From the NCBI RefSeq assembly GCF_015352985.1, contig NZ_JACYXF010000052.1:1-47126 (forward strand): 47,126 nt of DNA, written 5' to 3'. Origin of the DNA: Noviherbaspirillum malthae (GTDB taxonomy: Bacteria; Pseudomonadota; Gammaproteobacteria; Burkholderiales; Burkholderiaceae_D). The notes beneath the pieces are model-generated. The model worked only from the letters and a program-made list of their open reading frames with translations. It was not told the origin of the DNA and did not search any database. Positions 1-8,130 of the stretch are shown here, piece after piece (position 1 is the first letter of the stretch; every line of letters begins with the position of its first letter). The translations under genes were made by a program, and so were the position numbers.

Positions 1-2
1 TT

Positions 3-116
3 GCCTGGCTTAACAAGTTCAAGCGTGTCATTACACGTTGGGACCGCTGCATCGAACATTACACCGCCTTTGTTCATCTCTCACTCATCATGATTCTGCT
101 TCGCCGCCATTTATGA
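3..116 (+). pseudogene. 3' end of an IS5-like transposase (cut by window edge)
   Basis: An open frame enters from the left edge and stops at the TGA at 114-116. The last 37 residues read A-W-L-N-K-F-K-R-V-I-T-R-W-D and end in ...FVHLSLIMILLRRHL. The pattern (K/R)FxRVxxRWDR...HYxAFVHL...LLRR is typical of the extreme C-terminus of IS5-superfamily DDE transposases, as I recall the family. Whether the element is complete cannot be seen because the rest lies outside the window. The right terminal repeat is probably within about 110-131, just after the stop, but without the left end it cannot be paired. Typed as a pseudogene only because the gene is partial here. Confidence 0.6.
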
Positions 117-163
117 AATGAGTTCTAATCACCTCTGCTGGCCATCGGCCGTCGGGCATAAAG

Positions 164-199
164 AAAGGCGGCTCCGCATTGCGCGGAGCCGCCTTTTTC
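164..199 (-). terminator. Strong rho-independent terminator, probably bidirectional
   Basis: A perfect 14-bp stem (164-177 pairs with 183-196, arm AAAGGCGGCTCCGC) has a 5-nt loop. An A-rich run precedes it and a T-run follows it, so it can act on either strand. It lies just downstream of the carboxylesterase gene on the minus strand and just downstream of the transposase end on the plus strand. Confidence 0.85.
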
Positions 200-235
200 A
201 CATGTCAGTCAGTGAGTCAGACCGGAGCAGCCGAT

Positions 236-910
236 TCACTCTGCCAGTATGCGCTTGAGCCACGCGCTGATATCGTCGATCTCTTCCTTGCATACCGAGT
301 GCGGCATCATGTACTCATGCCATTCGACCTTGTAGCCCAGCGAGCTCAGGATGCTGTGCGATTTCTCGGCGAGGGTGATCGGCACCACCGGGTCGCTGCG
401 GCCATGGGCCAGGAAAATCGGCGTTTCGTGATTTGCACTGTGGCGCTCGTCCGGCACGGCCTGATGCAGGGGCAGATAGCCCGACAGGCAAAGCAGTCCG
501 GCAAGCTTCTCCGGATGCCGCAAGCCGGTCTGCAGCGTCATCGCACAGCCTTGCGAGAAGCCGGCGAGGATGATGCGGTTCGCGGGAACGCCGCGCGCCT
601 TTTCGTTGGCGATCAGCGCCTCCACCAGCGCCTGGGACTTGCGCAGGCCGGCCATGTCTTCCCGTTGGCCGATATCAAGGCCGATTATGTCGTACCAGGC
701 GCGCATCACATAACCGTTGTTGATCGTCACCGGCATGGTAGGAGCATGCGGGAAGACGAAGCGGATCGCCGGGCAGCCGTTCAGATCAAGCTCGCGTACG
801 ATGGGCGCGAAGTCGTTGCCGTCGGCACCCAGGCCATGCAGCCAGATTACGGACACCGAAGGATCCGGTGCGGTTTCGATTTCTATGGCTTCCAGTTGGT
901 GTTCGCTCAT
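236..910 (-). CDS. Carboxylesterase / phospholipase-like alpha/beta hydrolase
   Basis: The product is a 224-residue alpha/beta hydrolase of the bacterial carboxylesterase/acyl-protein-thioesterase-like family, which hydrolyses short-chain carboxylic esters in the cytoplasm. Visible motifs are the oxyanion-hole strand WLHGLGADGNDF near the N-terminus, the nucleophile elbow GFSQG, the acid in GRSDPVVP and the C-terminal catalytic His in MMPHSVCKEE. No signal peptide is seen. The ATG at 908-910 (MSEHQLEAIEIE) was chosen over an upstream ATG at 940 because AAGAAAG lies just upstream and homologs begin near there. It is the last gene of a minus-strand run after darP and mogA. The natural substrate is unknown. 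Confidence 0.85.
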   Translation of the reverse strand: MSEHQLEAIEIETAPDPSVSVIWLHGLGADGNDFAPIVRELDLNGCPAIRFVFPHAPTMPVTINNGYVMRAWYDIIGLDIGQREDMAGLRKSQALVEALIANEKARGVPANRIILAGFSQGCAMTLQTGLRHPEKLAGLLCLSGYLPLHQAVPDERHSANHETPIFLAHGRSDPVVPITLAEKSHSILSSLGYKVEWHEYMMPHSVCKEEIDDISAWLKRILAE

Positions 911-955
911 GCGCTTGCTTTCTTGCTTTTGTCGCTGCATCCAGTGGATGCAGCA

Positions 956-1573
956 TCATTTTTGCCGGATCGCGGATTTGGGCCGGAATGCCTTGCAGAC
1001 CGCCTCGTTCGTTTCGATGTAAGGGCCGCCGATCAGGTCGATGCAATACGGCACGGCGGCGAAGATGCCGGGCACGATCTGCTTGCCGTCGGCATCCTTG
1101 AGTCCTTCCAGCGTCTCCTTGATGGACTTCGGTTGGCCAGGGAGGTTCATGATCAGCGCCGCATGATCTTCCGTTTCGCGAATCACCGCCACCTGCCGGG
1201 AAAGGATGGCTGTCGGCACGAAGCGCAGGCTGATCTGGCGCATCTGCTCACCGAATCCGGGCATTTCCCTGGTGCCCACCGCTAGCGTGGCTTCGGGGGT
1301 GACGTCGCGCCGCGCCGGTCCGGTGCCGCCGGTTGTCAGCACCAGGTCGCAGCCGGCATTGTCGACCAGGTCGATGAGCGCCTGCTCGATCTGCGAGCGT
1401 TCATCCGGAATCAGCCGGGTTTCCATCTGCCATGGACTGGTCAGCGCCGACGCGAACCAGTCGCGCAGCGCCGGGATGCCCTGATCTTCGTAGACGCCGG
1501 AAGAGGCGCGGTCGGATACCGACACCAGCCCAATCAGCAGTTCGTCGGGATTACTCTTCTTCCGTGTCGTCAT
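956..1573 (-). CDS. mogA: Molybdopterin adenylyltransferase MogA
   Basis: MogA adenylylates molybdopterin using ATP, preparing it for molybdate insertion in molybdenum cofactor synthesis. The protein has about 205 residues. It shows the family N-terminus IGLVSVSDRASSGVYEDQG and the substrate-binding segment LTTGGTGPARRDVTPEAT, followed by MNLPGQPKSIKETL; all are typical of MogA rather than MoeA. Two ATGs lie six bases apart (1579 and 1573). The second has a better-spaced GGGA and was chosen. The start lies inside the 3' end of the upstream darP gene (overlap about 23 bp), so the two are probably translationally coupled. No other Mo-cofactor gene is in the window. Confidence 0.9.
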   Translation of the reverse strand: MTTRKKSNPDELLIGLVSVSDRASSGVYEDQGIPALRDWFASALTSPWQMETRLIPDERSQIEQALIDLVDNAGCDLVLTTGGTGPARRDVTPEATLAVGTREMPGFGEQMRQISLRFVPTAILSRQVAVIRETEDHAALIMNLPGQPKSIKETLEGLKDADGKQIVPGIFAAVPYCIDLIGGPYIETNEAVCKAFRPKSAIRQK

Positions 1574-2156
1574 CTTCATTCCCGTCCGCGGCTGGCGCCG
1601 CTGCAGAAGACGCTGCGCCAGCCTGCAGCTGCTTGAGAATCTGGAAAATTTCGCGATAGGCCTTGGGCGGCTTGTTTTCCGCCTGCTCCTTGCGGGCATT
1701 GCGGATCAAGGTGCGAAGCTGCTGCACGTCGGCCTGAGGGTATTGTTCCTTGAGCTCGGTCAGCGCCTTGTCGTCGGCCAGCAGCTTGTCGCGCCGCTTC
1801 TCCAGCGCGTGCATGGCGGCGGTTTCCGACTTGGAAGCGCCTTTCCAGCTGTCGATCACTTTCTGTATCGCCGTGACTTCGTCTTCTTCCAGCGTGCGCA
1901 TTTTCTTGCCGACGAATTGCATCTGGCGGCGGCGGCCCTCGTGATCCTTGATCTTCTGGCATTCGAGAATCGCTTCCCGCACATCTTCCGGCATGGGGAC
2001 CCGCATGACGCGGTCTTTGGGTTGGGAAACCAGTTCTTCGCCCAAGTCTTGCAACGCGGTCATTTCGCGCTTGAGTTGGGATTTTGACGGGCGATCGTAC
2101 TGCTGTTCGAATTCGCTCGACTTGAAGCCGACCGCACCTCGATTTGGATTAACCAT
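1551..2156 (-). CDS. darP: Ribosome-associated protein DarP/YjgA (DUF615)
   Basis: A 201-residue, highly charged helical protein of the YjgA/DUF615 family. E. coli DarP associates with late 50S ribosomal precursors and assists large-subunit maturation. Family features visible here are the N-terminal SKSQLKREMTALQDLGEELV segment, the central ECQKIKDHEGRRRQMQFVGKKMR block that matches the family closely, and an acidic C-terminus (DGNEDDDTEEE). The ATG at 2154-2156 (MVNPNRGAVG) was taken. An upstream in-frame start at 2216 would add 20 residues unlike the family and would run into pmbA's upstream region. It is first in a minus-strand run with mogA and the esterase, divergent from pmbA, a common pairing in proteobacteria. 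Confidence 0.9.
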   Translation of the reverse strand: MVNPNRGAVGFKSSEFEQQYDRPSKSQLKREMTALQDLGEELVSQPKDRVMRVPMPEDVREAILECQKIKDHEGRRRQMQFVGKKMRTLEEDEVTAIQKVIDSWKGASKSETAAMHALEKRRDKLLADDKALTELKEQYPQADVQQLRTLIRNARKEQAENKPPKAYREIFQILKQLQAGAASSAAAPAADGNEDDDTEEE

Positions 2157-2227
2157 GATGAACCTGAGCCATTCTGTAAACGGCTGATATGATAACTGTT
2201 TTAAAACGAACTCCAAAAAAACAGCCT

Positions 2228-3592
2228 ATGAGCACCTCCGACTTTACCCATGGTCATGATCAGCTGAAGCAGCTTGCCGAAGACGTACTGCGTTTCGCCA
2301 AGGAAAAAGGCGCTTCGGACGCCGTGGTGGAGATCAGCGAGGGTAGCGGCCTGTCGGTTTCCGTGCGCAAGGGCAATATCGAGACCATCGAGCAGAACAA
2401 GGACAAGGGCATCGGCGTCACCGTTTATCTTGGCGAGGCTGGCCACATCCGCCGCGGCAATGCCAGTACCTCGGACTTTTCGACGCAGTCGCTCAAGGAT
2501 ACCGTCGAGGCGGCGTACAACATCGCCCGTTTCACCGCCGAGGATGACTGCGCCGGCTTGCCCGACGAGGACATGCTGGAGATGAATCCGCGCGACCTGC
2601 AGTTGTTCTATCCGTGGAACGTCTCCACCGAGGAGGCCGTGGAGCTGGCGAAACGCTGCGAAGCCGCTGCCTTTGCGGTCGACAAGCGCATCTCCAACAG
2701 CGAAGGCGCCAGCGTGTATGCGCAGCAGTCGCACTTCGTTTCCGCCAACACGCGCGGCTTCATGGGCGGCTATCCCTATTCCCGCCATACGATCTCGGTC
2801 GCGCCGATTGCCGGCAAGGGCGGCAATATGCAGCGCGACGACTGGTATTCCTCCTCGCGCGATCCGGCCAGGCTGGCCCGGCCAGAAGATATCGGCCGCT
2901 ATGCCGCCGAGCGCGCGCTTGCGCGCCTGAATGCGCGCAAGCTCGATACCCGCAAATGCCCGGTCCTGTTCGAGGCGCCGCTGGCGGCCGGCCTGGTCGG
3001 CGCCTTCGTGCAGGCGATTTCCGGCGGCGCCCTGTACCGCAAGTCCAGCTTTCTGCTCGATTCGATGGGGCAGCGGGTCTTCGCTCCGCATATTCAAGTG
3101 CTGGAAGATCCGCATGTGATCGGCGCCGTCGGTTCGTCGCCGTTCGACGAGGAAGGCGTGAAGACCCTCCGGCGCGAGGTCGTCAGGGACGGCGTCGTGC
3201 AGGGCTACTTCCTGTCTACCTATTCGGCGCGCAAGCTGGGCATGAAGACCACCGGGAACTCCGGCGGCTCGCACAATCTTTACTTCACCTCGGCGCTGAC
3301 GACGCCCGGCGACGATTTCAACGCCATGCTGCGCAAGCTCGATACCGGGCTGCTGGTGACGGAACTGATGGGGCAGGGCGTCAACTACGTTACCGGCGAT
3401 TATTCCCGCGGCGCATCCGGCTATTGGGTGGAGGACGGCGTGATTCAGTATCCGGTCGAGGAAATCACGATCGCGGGCAACCTGAAGGAAATGTTCCAGC
3501 AGATCGTGGCGGTGGGGGCGGATACCCTGGTGCGCGGTACTCGCGAAACAGGCTCCATCCTGGTTGCGAACATGACGGTGGCGGGTAATTAA
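2228..3592 (+). CDS. pmbA: Metalloprotease PmbA/TldE
   Basis: PmbA (TldE) partners TldD in a heteromeric zinc protease that degrades unfolded peptides and matures some ribosomally made peptides, such as microcin B17 in E. coli. The product has 454 residues, the usual length. Visible family segments are the N-terminal GASDAVVEISEGSGLSVSVRKG strand region, GIGVTVYLGEAGHIRRGNAS, and the C-terminal block around TGNSGGSHNLYF through GYWVEDGVIQYPVEEITIAGN. As in other PmbA proteins no HExxxH motif is seen; that belongs to TldD, which is not in this window. The ATG at 2228 (MSTSDFTHG) was preferred to the one at 2189 because of similarity to family N-termini. It is divergent from darP with a 71-bp gap. 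Confidence 0.92.
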   Translation: MSTSDFTHGHDQLKQLAEDVLRFAKEKGASDAVVEISEGSGLSVSVRKGNIETIEQNKDKGIGVTVYLGEAGHIRRGNASTSDFSTQSLKDTVEAAYNIARFTAEDDCAGLPDEDMLEMNPRDLQLFYPWNVSTEEAVELAKRCEAAAFAVDKRISNSEGASVYAQQSHFVSANTRGFMGGYPYSRHTISVAPIAGKGGNMQRDDWYSSSRDPARLARPEDIGRYAAERALARLNARKLDTRKCPVLFEAPLAAGLVGAFVQAISGGALYRKSSFLLDSMGQRVFAPHIQVLEDPHVIGAVGSSPFDEEGVKTLRREVVRDGVVQGYFLSTYSARKLGMKTTGNSGGSHNLYFTSALTTPGDDFNAMLRKLDTGLLVTELMGQGVNYVTGDYSRGASGYWVEDGVIQYPVEEITIAGNLKEMFQQIVAVGADTLVRGTRETGSILVANMTVAGN

Positions 3593-3622
3593 AGCTCGTC
3601 GGTAACAGCAAGGCAGGAATAG

Positions 3623-3663
3623 AAAAAGGCCGCGAACAACCAGACGTTGTTCGCGGCCTTTTT
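3623..3663. terminator. Bidirectional rho-independent terminator between pmbA and dctA
   Basis: An 18-bp perfect stem (3623-3640 with 3646-3663; core GGCCGCGAACAAC) has the 5-nt loop CAGAC and is flanked by A5 and T5. It lies between the convergent ends of pmbA (+) and dctA (-), so it can stop both transcripts. Confidence 0.9.
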
Positions 3664-3722
3664 ACTCGGGCCATCATGCGCAGTCCGGCATCAGGCTGCC
3701 GGACCGCGGGAACATGAGAACA

Positions 3723-5063
3723 TCAGACGGAGGGCTTGCGTACCGTATTCAGGTGCACGGCGGGCTGCTGGTCGAGAACCTGTTCCGGCGCGTCGGCTTC
3801 CTCATCCGATTCCTGGTTCAGATGCTTTTGCAATCGTGCCATGTCCACGTCGCCGGTCCACTTGCCCACCACGACGGTCGCCACGCCGTTGCCGATCAGA
3901 TTGGTCAGCGCACGCGCTTCGGACATGAAGCGGTCGATGCCAAGAATCAGCGCCAGGCCCGCAACCGGCACGCCGCCCACGGCGGACAGCGTCGCCGCCA
4001 GGACGATGAAGCCGCTTCCGGTAATGCCGGCGGCGCCCTTCGACGTCAGGAGCAGCACCGCCAGCAGGGTTATCTGCTGGGTCAGGGTCATCGGCGTATC
4101 GGTGGCCTGGGCGATGAAAACCGCCGCCATCGTCAGGTAGATGGAGGTGCCGTCGAGGTTGAAGGAGTAGCCGGTCGGAATCACGAGACCGACCACCGAC
4201 TTGCGAACGCCGAGGTTTTCGAGCTTGGCCATCATGCGAGGCAGGACCGATTCCGACGATGATGTGCCGAGAACGATGAACAGTTCTTCCTTGATGTACT
4301 TGACGAACTTCCAGACCGAGAAGCCGTGAAGCCTCGCAATCGTGCCCAGCACCACGAAGATGAAGACCACGCAGGTCAGGTAGAAGGTGGCCATCAGCTT
4401 GCCGAGCGACAGCAGCGAGCCGACGCCGTACTTGCCGATAGTGAACGCCATCGCGCCGAAAGCGCCGATCGGTGCAAACTTCATGATGATGCCGACGATG
4501 CCGAACAGGACATGGGACAGCTTTTCAATGAAGTCGAATACGAGCGTGCCGCGGCCGCCGAACTTGTGCAATGCGAAGCCGAACAGCACCGAGAACAGCA
4601 GCACCTGCAGGATGTCGCCCTTGGCGAAGGCATCGACCACGCTGGTGGGAATGACGTTGAGAAGGAAGTCCGTGGTCGACTGCATCTTGCCGGGGCCGGT
4701 ATAGGCCGCGATGCCCTTGGTGTCCAGGGAATTGGGGTCGACATGCATGCCGCTTCCGGGTTGGACCAGATTGACGATGATCAGGCCGACGATCAGGGCG
4801 ATGGTGCTGACGATCTCGAAGTAGAGAAGGGCGAGGCCGCCGGTCTTGCCGACCTGCTTCATGTCTTCCATGCCCGCGATGCCGATCACCACGGTACAGA
4901 AGATGATCGGGGCGATGATCATCTTGATCAGCTTGATGAAGCCGTCGCCGAGCGGCTTCATTTCTGCGCCCAGCGACGGGTAGAAGTGGCCGAGCAGGAC
5001 GCCGATGACGATGGCGGTCAGCACCTGCACATACAGGGATTGGTAGAGAGGTTTCTTTTGCAT
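3723..5063 (-). CDS. dctA: C4-dicarboxylate transporter DctA
   Basis: An inner-membrane secondary transporter of the dicarboxylate/amino acid:cation symporter family, importing succinate, fumarate and malate with cations. It has about 446 residues and many hydrophobic segments. Diagnostic motifs are the serine-rich re-entrant loop GTSSSESVLPRM, GYSFNLDGTSIY, and the second re-entrant hairpin SKGAAGITGSGFIVLAATL. The C-terminus is hydrophilic and acidic. The ATG at 5061-5063 (MQKKPLYQSLYVQV) fits DctA N-termini; an upstream GTG at 5099 adds residues unlike the family. The ribosome-binding site is poor. It faces away from the TakP-like genes, and a plausible sigma-70 promoter lies at 5197-5224. 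No dctB/dctD regulators are nearby. Confidence 0.93.
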   Translation of the reverse strand: MQKKPLYQSLYVQVLTAIVIGVLLGHFYPSLGAEMKPLGDGFIKLIKMIIAPIIFCTVVIGIAGMEDMKQVGKTGGLALLYFEIVSTIALIVGLIIVNLVQPGSGMHVDPNSLDTKGIAAYTGPGKMQSTTDFLLNVIPTSVVDAFAKGDILQVLLFSVLFGFALHKFGGRGTLVFDFIEKLSHVLFGIVGIIMKFAPIGAFGAMAFTIGKYGVGSLLSLGKLMATFYLTCVVFIFVVLGTIARLHGFSVWKFVKYIKEELFIVLGTSSSESVLPRMMAKLENLGVRKSVVGLVIPTGYSFNLDGTSIYLTMAAVFIAQATDTPMTLTQQITLLAVLLLTSKGAAGITGSGFIVLAATLSAVGGVPVAGLALILGIDRFMSEARALTNLIGNGVATVVVGKWTGDVDMARLQKHLNQESDEEADAPEQVLDQQPAVHLNTVRKPSV

Positions 5064-5509
5064 TTGGAGTCTGGGTGAAGAAGCGGGGAGACGGCTCACG
5101 GAGGACTGGCAGTGCTATCGGGCATGGCGGGATAACGCGCTGAATGAGAGCCGTGGACTTGACCGCGATTTTGCTTTTTCTTACGCCGTCCTTACAATTG
5201 TGGATATCCCGCACATAAGGTCAACCCGCTGTGCATGAAAATTTTGGTTTGTTTCCATACAAAATTATTCATACGCTGCCACGATCCCGCCTTCCCGCGT
5301 TTTCTCCCGCAATAGCACGGTTTGCGGAGATTTTCCCGGGGCTGCGCCTTTCTCAGTATTACTACTTAAACCCACGCGCTTCGATGTCGGTTTAGTATTG
5401 CACCCAGCGTATTTGATCACCTGGAATTGCCAGGCTCGCCGCCCGGCCATCCTCCGGGCACGGAACGCAATCAGAAACAATCCGAATATTCCATCCACCA
5501 GGAGACTAA
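5064..5509. other. 446-bp divergent intergenic region dctA / takP-like gene 1
   Basis: This region separates dctA (-) from the first TRAP binding-protein gene (+). I see a candidate dctA promoter at 5197-5224 and an imperfect inverted repeat ATTTTG/CAAAAT around 5238-5267. The ribosome-binding site AGGAGA lies just before 5510. I see no coding potential, tRNA or convincing sigma-54 promoter (the nearest candidate has the wrong spacing). No clear core promoter for the plus-strand gene could be picked. Confidence 0.5.
5197..5224 (-). promoter_or_regulatory. Candidate sigma-70 promoter of dctA
   Basis: Reading the minus strand, TTGACC (5224-5219) is followed after 16 nt by CACAAT (5202-5197). 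The -35 matches consensus 5/6 and the -10 matches 4/6. It would give a leader of about 125 nt before dctA. Confidence 0.4.
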
Positions 5510-6589
5510 ATGGAACGTCGTTCGTTTATCAAAAAGGCTGCTGTCGGCGCGTCCGTCGGCGCAGTGGCCGCTCCGGCGCTGGCGCAAACCCAGCCCACCA
5601 TCAACTGGCGTCTTGCTTCCAGCTTCCCGAAATCCCTCGACACGATCTACGGCGCTGCCGAAGTGTTTTCCAAGCGCGTCGCCGCGCTGACCGGCGGCAA
5701 GTTCAACATCCGTGTCTTTGCAGGCGGCGAAATCGTCCCGGCACTGCAGGTGATGGACGCAGTCCAGGCCGGCACCGTGGAAATCGGCCACAGCGCTTCC
5801 TATTATTATTTCGGCAAGGATCCGACATTCGCCTTCGACGGCGTGGTGCCCTTCGGCCTCAACTCCCGCCAGCAGACCGCATGGTGGGACCAGGGCGGCG
5901 GCAAGGCGCTGACCCGCGAGTTCTTCAAGGATTACGGCATCATGAACTTCATGGGCGGCAATACCGGTGCGCAGATGGGCGGCTGGTTCCGCAAGGAAGT
6001 CAAGACCGTCAATGACATCAAGGGCCTGAAAATGCGTATCGGCGGCTTCGCCGGCCGCGTGATGCAGAACCTCGGTCTCGTACCCCAGCAGATCGCTGGC
6101 GGCGACATCTATCCCGCACTTGAAAAGGGCACCATCGACGCAGCCGAGTGGATCGGCCCGTACGACGATGAAAAACTGGGCTTCAACAAGGTTGCTCCGT
6201 TCTACTACACGCCGGGCTGGTGGGAAGCCGGTCTGCAGGTGTCGTTCTACGTCGGCATCAAGGAATGGGAAAAGCTGCCCAAGGAATACCAGGCAGCCAT
6301 TGAAGCGGCTTCCTATGAAGCGCACGTCACCATGCAGGCGGAATACGATGCGCGCAATCCGGCTGCGCTCGCCCGGCTGCTGAAGAACGGTGTGAAGCTG
6401 CGCCAGTTCTCGAAGGAGATCATGGAAGCCTGCTACAAGGCGACCAACGATGTCATGGAGGAGGAAGCTTCGAAGAATGCGAAGTTCAAGAAGATCTATG
6501 AGCCTTGGAAGCGTTTCCGTCAGGATCAGAACCAGTGGTTCTCGGTCGCGGAAGTGCCACTGCAGAACTTCATGATCACCCGCAAGTAA
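5510..6589 (+). CDS. TRAP transporter substrate-binding protein, TakP-like (copy 1)
   Basis: A periplasmic binding protein of the DctP family that captures organic acids for a TRAP transporter. It has 359 residues. The N-terminus MERRSFIKKAAVGASVGAVA is a twin-arginine signal with likely cleavage after APALA. It closely resembles Rhodobacter TakP, which binds alpha-keto acids such as pyruvate, in GGNTGAQMGGWFRKE, LKMRIGGFAGRVM, QQIAGGDIYPALEKGTIDA, EWIGPYDDEKLGF and PGWWEAG (recalled, not aligned by tool). Start chosen by AGGAGA eight bases upstream. A near twin follows at 6832. The matching membrane genes dctM and dctQ converge from the other side. This copy keeps the TakP-type residues better than copy 2. 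The substrate is inferred. Confidence 0.9.
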   Translation: MERRSFIKKAAVGASVGAVAAPALAQTQPTINWRLASSFPKSLDTIYGAAEVFSKRVAALTGGKFNIRVFAGGEIVPALQVMDAVQAGTVEIGHSASYYYFGKDPTFAFDGVVPFGLNSRQQTAWWDQGGGKALTREFFKDYGIMNFMGGNTGAQMGGWFRKEVKTVNDIKGLKMRIGGFAGRVMQNLGLVPQQIAGGDIYPALEKGTIDAAEWIGPYDDEKLGFNKVAPFYYTPGWWEAGLQVSFYVGIKEWEKLPKEYQAAIEAASYEAHVTMQAEYDARNPAALARLLKNGVKLRQFSKEIMEACYKATNDVMEEEASKNAKFKKIYEPWKRFRQDQNQWFSVAEVPLQNFMITRK

Positions 6590-6627
6590 TCGGCAAGCGA
6601 CCCGGCCGTGGATCAAATGCCATGGCA

Positions 6628-6659
6628 AACCCGCAGCAGGCAATGCTGCGGGTTTTTTT
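6628..6659 (+). terminator. Rho-independent terminator after takP-like gene 1
   Basis: Stem CCCGCAGCA (6630-6638) pairs with TGCTGCGGG (6644-6652) over the loop GGCAA and is followed by seven T residues. Its presence between the two paralogs suggests that each copy is its own transcription unit. Confidence 0.9.
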
Positions 6660-6831
6660 ATTTGGAAAAATTGCATTTCGGTAAGCCAATCCGGAGCCTA
6701 AACAAGGTTTTTATGGCATTCTTCGGGGTGGCTTGGTTACGAACAGTACCAGCGTGAAATTTCGTGGCGGTACCGGCAGCGGGCCGTCCGCGACGTGTTT
6801 TTGTTTGATGCATCATCCAACAGGAGACAAC

Positions 6832-7911
6832 ATGGAACGTCGTTCCTTTCTAAAAAAAGCAGCGGTAGGTGCCTCCGTCGGCGCCATGGCTGCTCCGGCC
6901 CTCGCTCAATCGCAGCCCACCATCAACTGGCGTCTGGCTTCCAGCTTCCCGAAATCCCTCGATACCCTGTTCGGCACCGCTGAAGTGTTCAGCAAGCGCG
7001 TCTCGCAGCTGACGGGCGGCAAGCTGAATATCCGCGTATTCGCCGGCGGTGAAATCGTTCCGGCGCTGCAGGTCGTCGATGCAGTGCAGAACGGCACCGT
7101 GGAAATGGGCCACACCGCACCGTATTACTATTTCGGCAAGGACCCGACATTCGCGTTCGACTGCGCCGTTCCGTTCGGCATGCACTCCCGTCAGCAGACC
7201 GCATGGTTCGACCAGGGAGGCGGCCGCGACCTCCTGCGCGAATTCTACAAGGACTACGGCGTCATCAACTTCCTCGGCGGTAACACTGGTGCCCAGATGG
7301 GCGGCTGGTTCCGCAAGGAGATCAAGACCCTGAACGACATCAAGGGCCTGAAGATGCGCATCAGCGCCTTCGCCGGCAAAGTCATGGCGCCGCTCGGCCT
7401 CGTTCCGCAGCAGCTCGCCGGTGCCGACATCTATCCGGCGCTGGAAAAGGGTACGCTGGACGCGGTTGAATGGACCACGCCTTACGACGATGAAAAACTG
7501 GGCTTTTACAAGGTCGCGCCGTACTACTACGCGCCGGGCTGGTGGGAAGCCGGTGCGCAGCTGTCCTTCTATATCGGCATCAAGGAATGGGAAAAGCTGC
7601 CGAAGGACTACCAGTATGCGATCGAGGCCGCATCCTACGAGGCGCACGTCGTCATGCAGGCGGAATACGATGCCAAGAACCCGGCCGCGCTGGCTCGCCT
7701 GATCAAGAACGGCGCGAAGCTGCGTTTCTTCTCGAAGGAAATCATGGAAGCCTCCTACAAGGCTGCAATGACTACAATGGAAGAAGAAGCTGCGAAGAAT
7801 GCCAAGTTCAAGAAGATCTGGGAGCCCTACAAGCGCTTCCAGCGCGACCAGAACCAGTGGTTCTCGGTGGCCGAAGTGCAGCTGCAGAACTTCATGACCA
7901 GCCGCAAGTAA
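6832..7911 (+). CDS. TRAP transporter substrate-binding protein, TakP-like (copy 2)
   Basis: A second periplasmic DctP-family binding protein, again 359 residues with a twin-arginine signal (MERRSFLKKAAVGASVGAMA) and cleavage near APALA. By eye it is about four-fifths identical to copy 1 with no gaps, so the pair arose by tandem duplication. It differs at positions conserved between TakP and copy 1: GGFAG becomes SAFAG, QQIAGGDIY becomes QQLAGADIY, EWIGPYDDE becomes EWTTPYDDE, and FDGVVPFGLNS becomes FDCAVPFGMHS. Those changes sit in the expected ligand-pocket segments, so it may bind a different acid. The ATG at 6832 has AGGAGA upstream; the frame is open 99 bp further upstream but that part is not TakP-like. 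It has its own terminator at 7951-7990. Confidence 0.9.
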   Translation: MERRSFLKKAAVGASVGAMAAPALAQSQPTINWRLASSFPKSLDTLFGTAEVFSKRVSQLTGGKLNIRVFAGGEIVPALQVVDAVQNGTVEMGHTAPYYYFGKDPTFAFDCAVPFGMHSRQQTAWFDQGGGRDLLREFYKDYGVINFLGGNTGAQMGGWFRKEIKTLNDIKGLKMRISAFAGKVMAPLGLVPQQLAGADIYPALEKGTLDAVEWTTPYDDEKLGFYKVAPYYYAPGWWEAGAQLSFYIGIKEWEKLPKDYQYAIEAASYEAHVVMQAEYDAKNPAALARLIKNGAKLRFFSKEIMEASYKAAMTTMEEEAAKNAKFKKIWEPYKRFQRDQNQWFSVAEVQLQNFMTSRK

Positions 7912-7950
7912 CACCGGCTTGCTTGCGGCTGCCCGCCGCAAGACCACTTC

Positions 7951-7990
7951 AAGCTGCTTTCATGTTTGCGCATGAAGGCAGCTTTTCTTT
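7951..7990 (+). terminator. Rho-independent terminator after takP-like gene 2
   Basis: A 14-bp stem (7951-7964 with 7971-7984, one G-T pair) has the loop TTTGCG and is followed by TTCTTTT. Confidence 0.85.
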
Positions 7991-8076
7991 TGCCCTCACG
8001 TCTTTTTCAATACATCCCGTTGCCCGTGCCGTCGGCTTCGCCAACGCAGTGCGCTTCACATGGCTGTCGGACCCAA

Positions 8077-8108
8077 TAAAAAACCCCGCAGGGCGAACCA
8101 TGCGGGGT
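8077..8108 (-). terminator. Rho-independent terminator after dctM
   Basis: On the minus strand, ACCCCGCA (8108-8101) pairs with TGCGGGGT (8090-8083), followed by six T residues (8082-8077). It lies about 20 bp past the dctM stop and faces the terminator of the convergent takP-like gene. Confidence 0.85.
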
Positions 8109-8130
8109 GTCCGATGCAAGACGGCGCGGG

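Noticed and set aside
5384..5404. Possible sigma-54 promoter (GG...GC) before takP-like gene 1
   Set aside because: The GG and GC doublets are 9 nt apart rather than the required 10, and flanking bases do not match TGGCAC/TTGCA.
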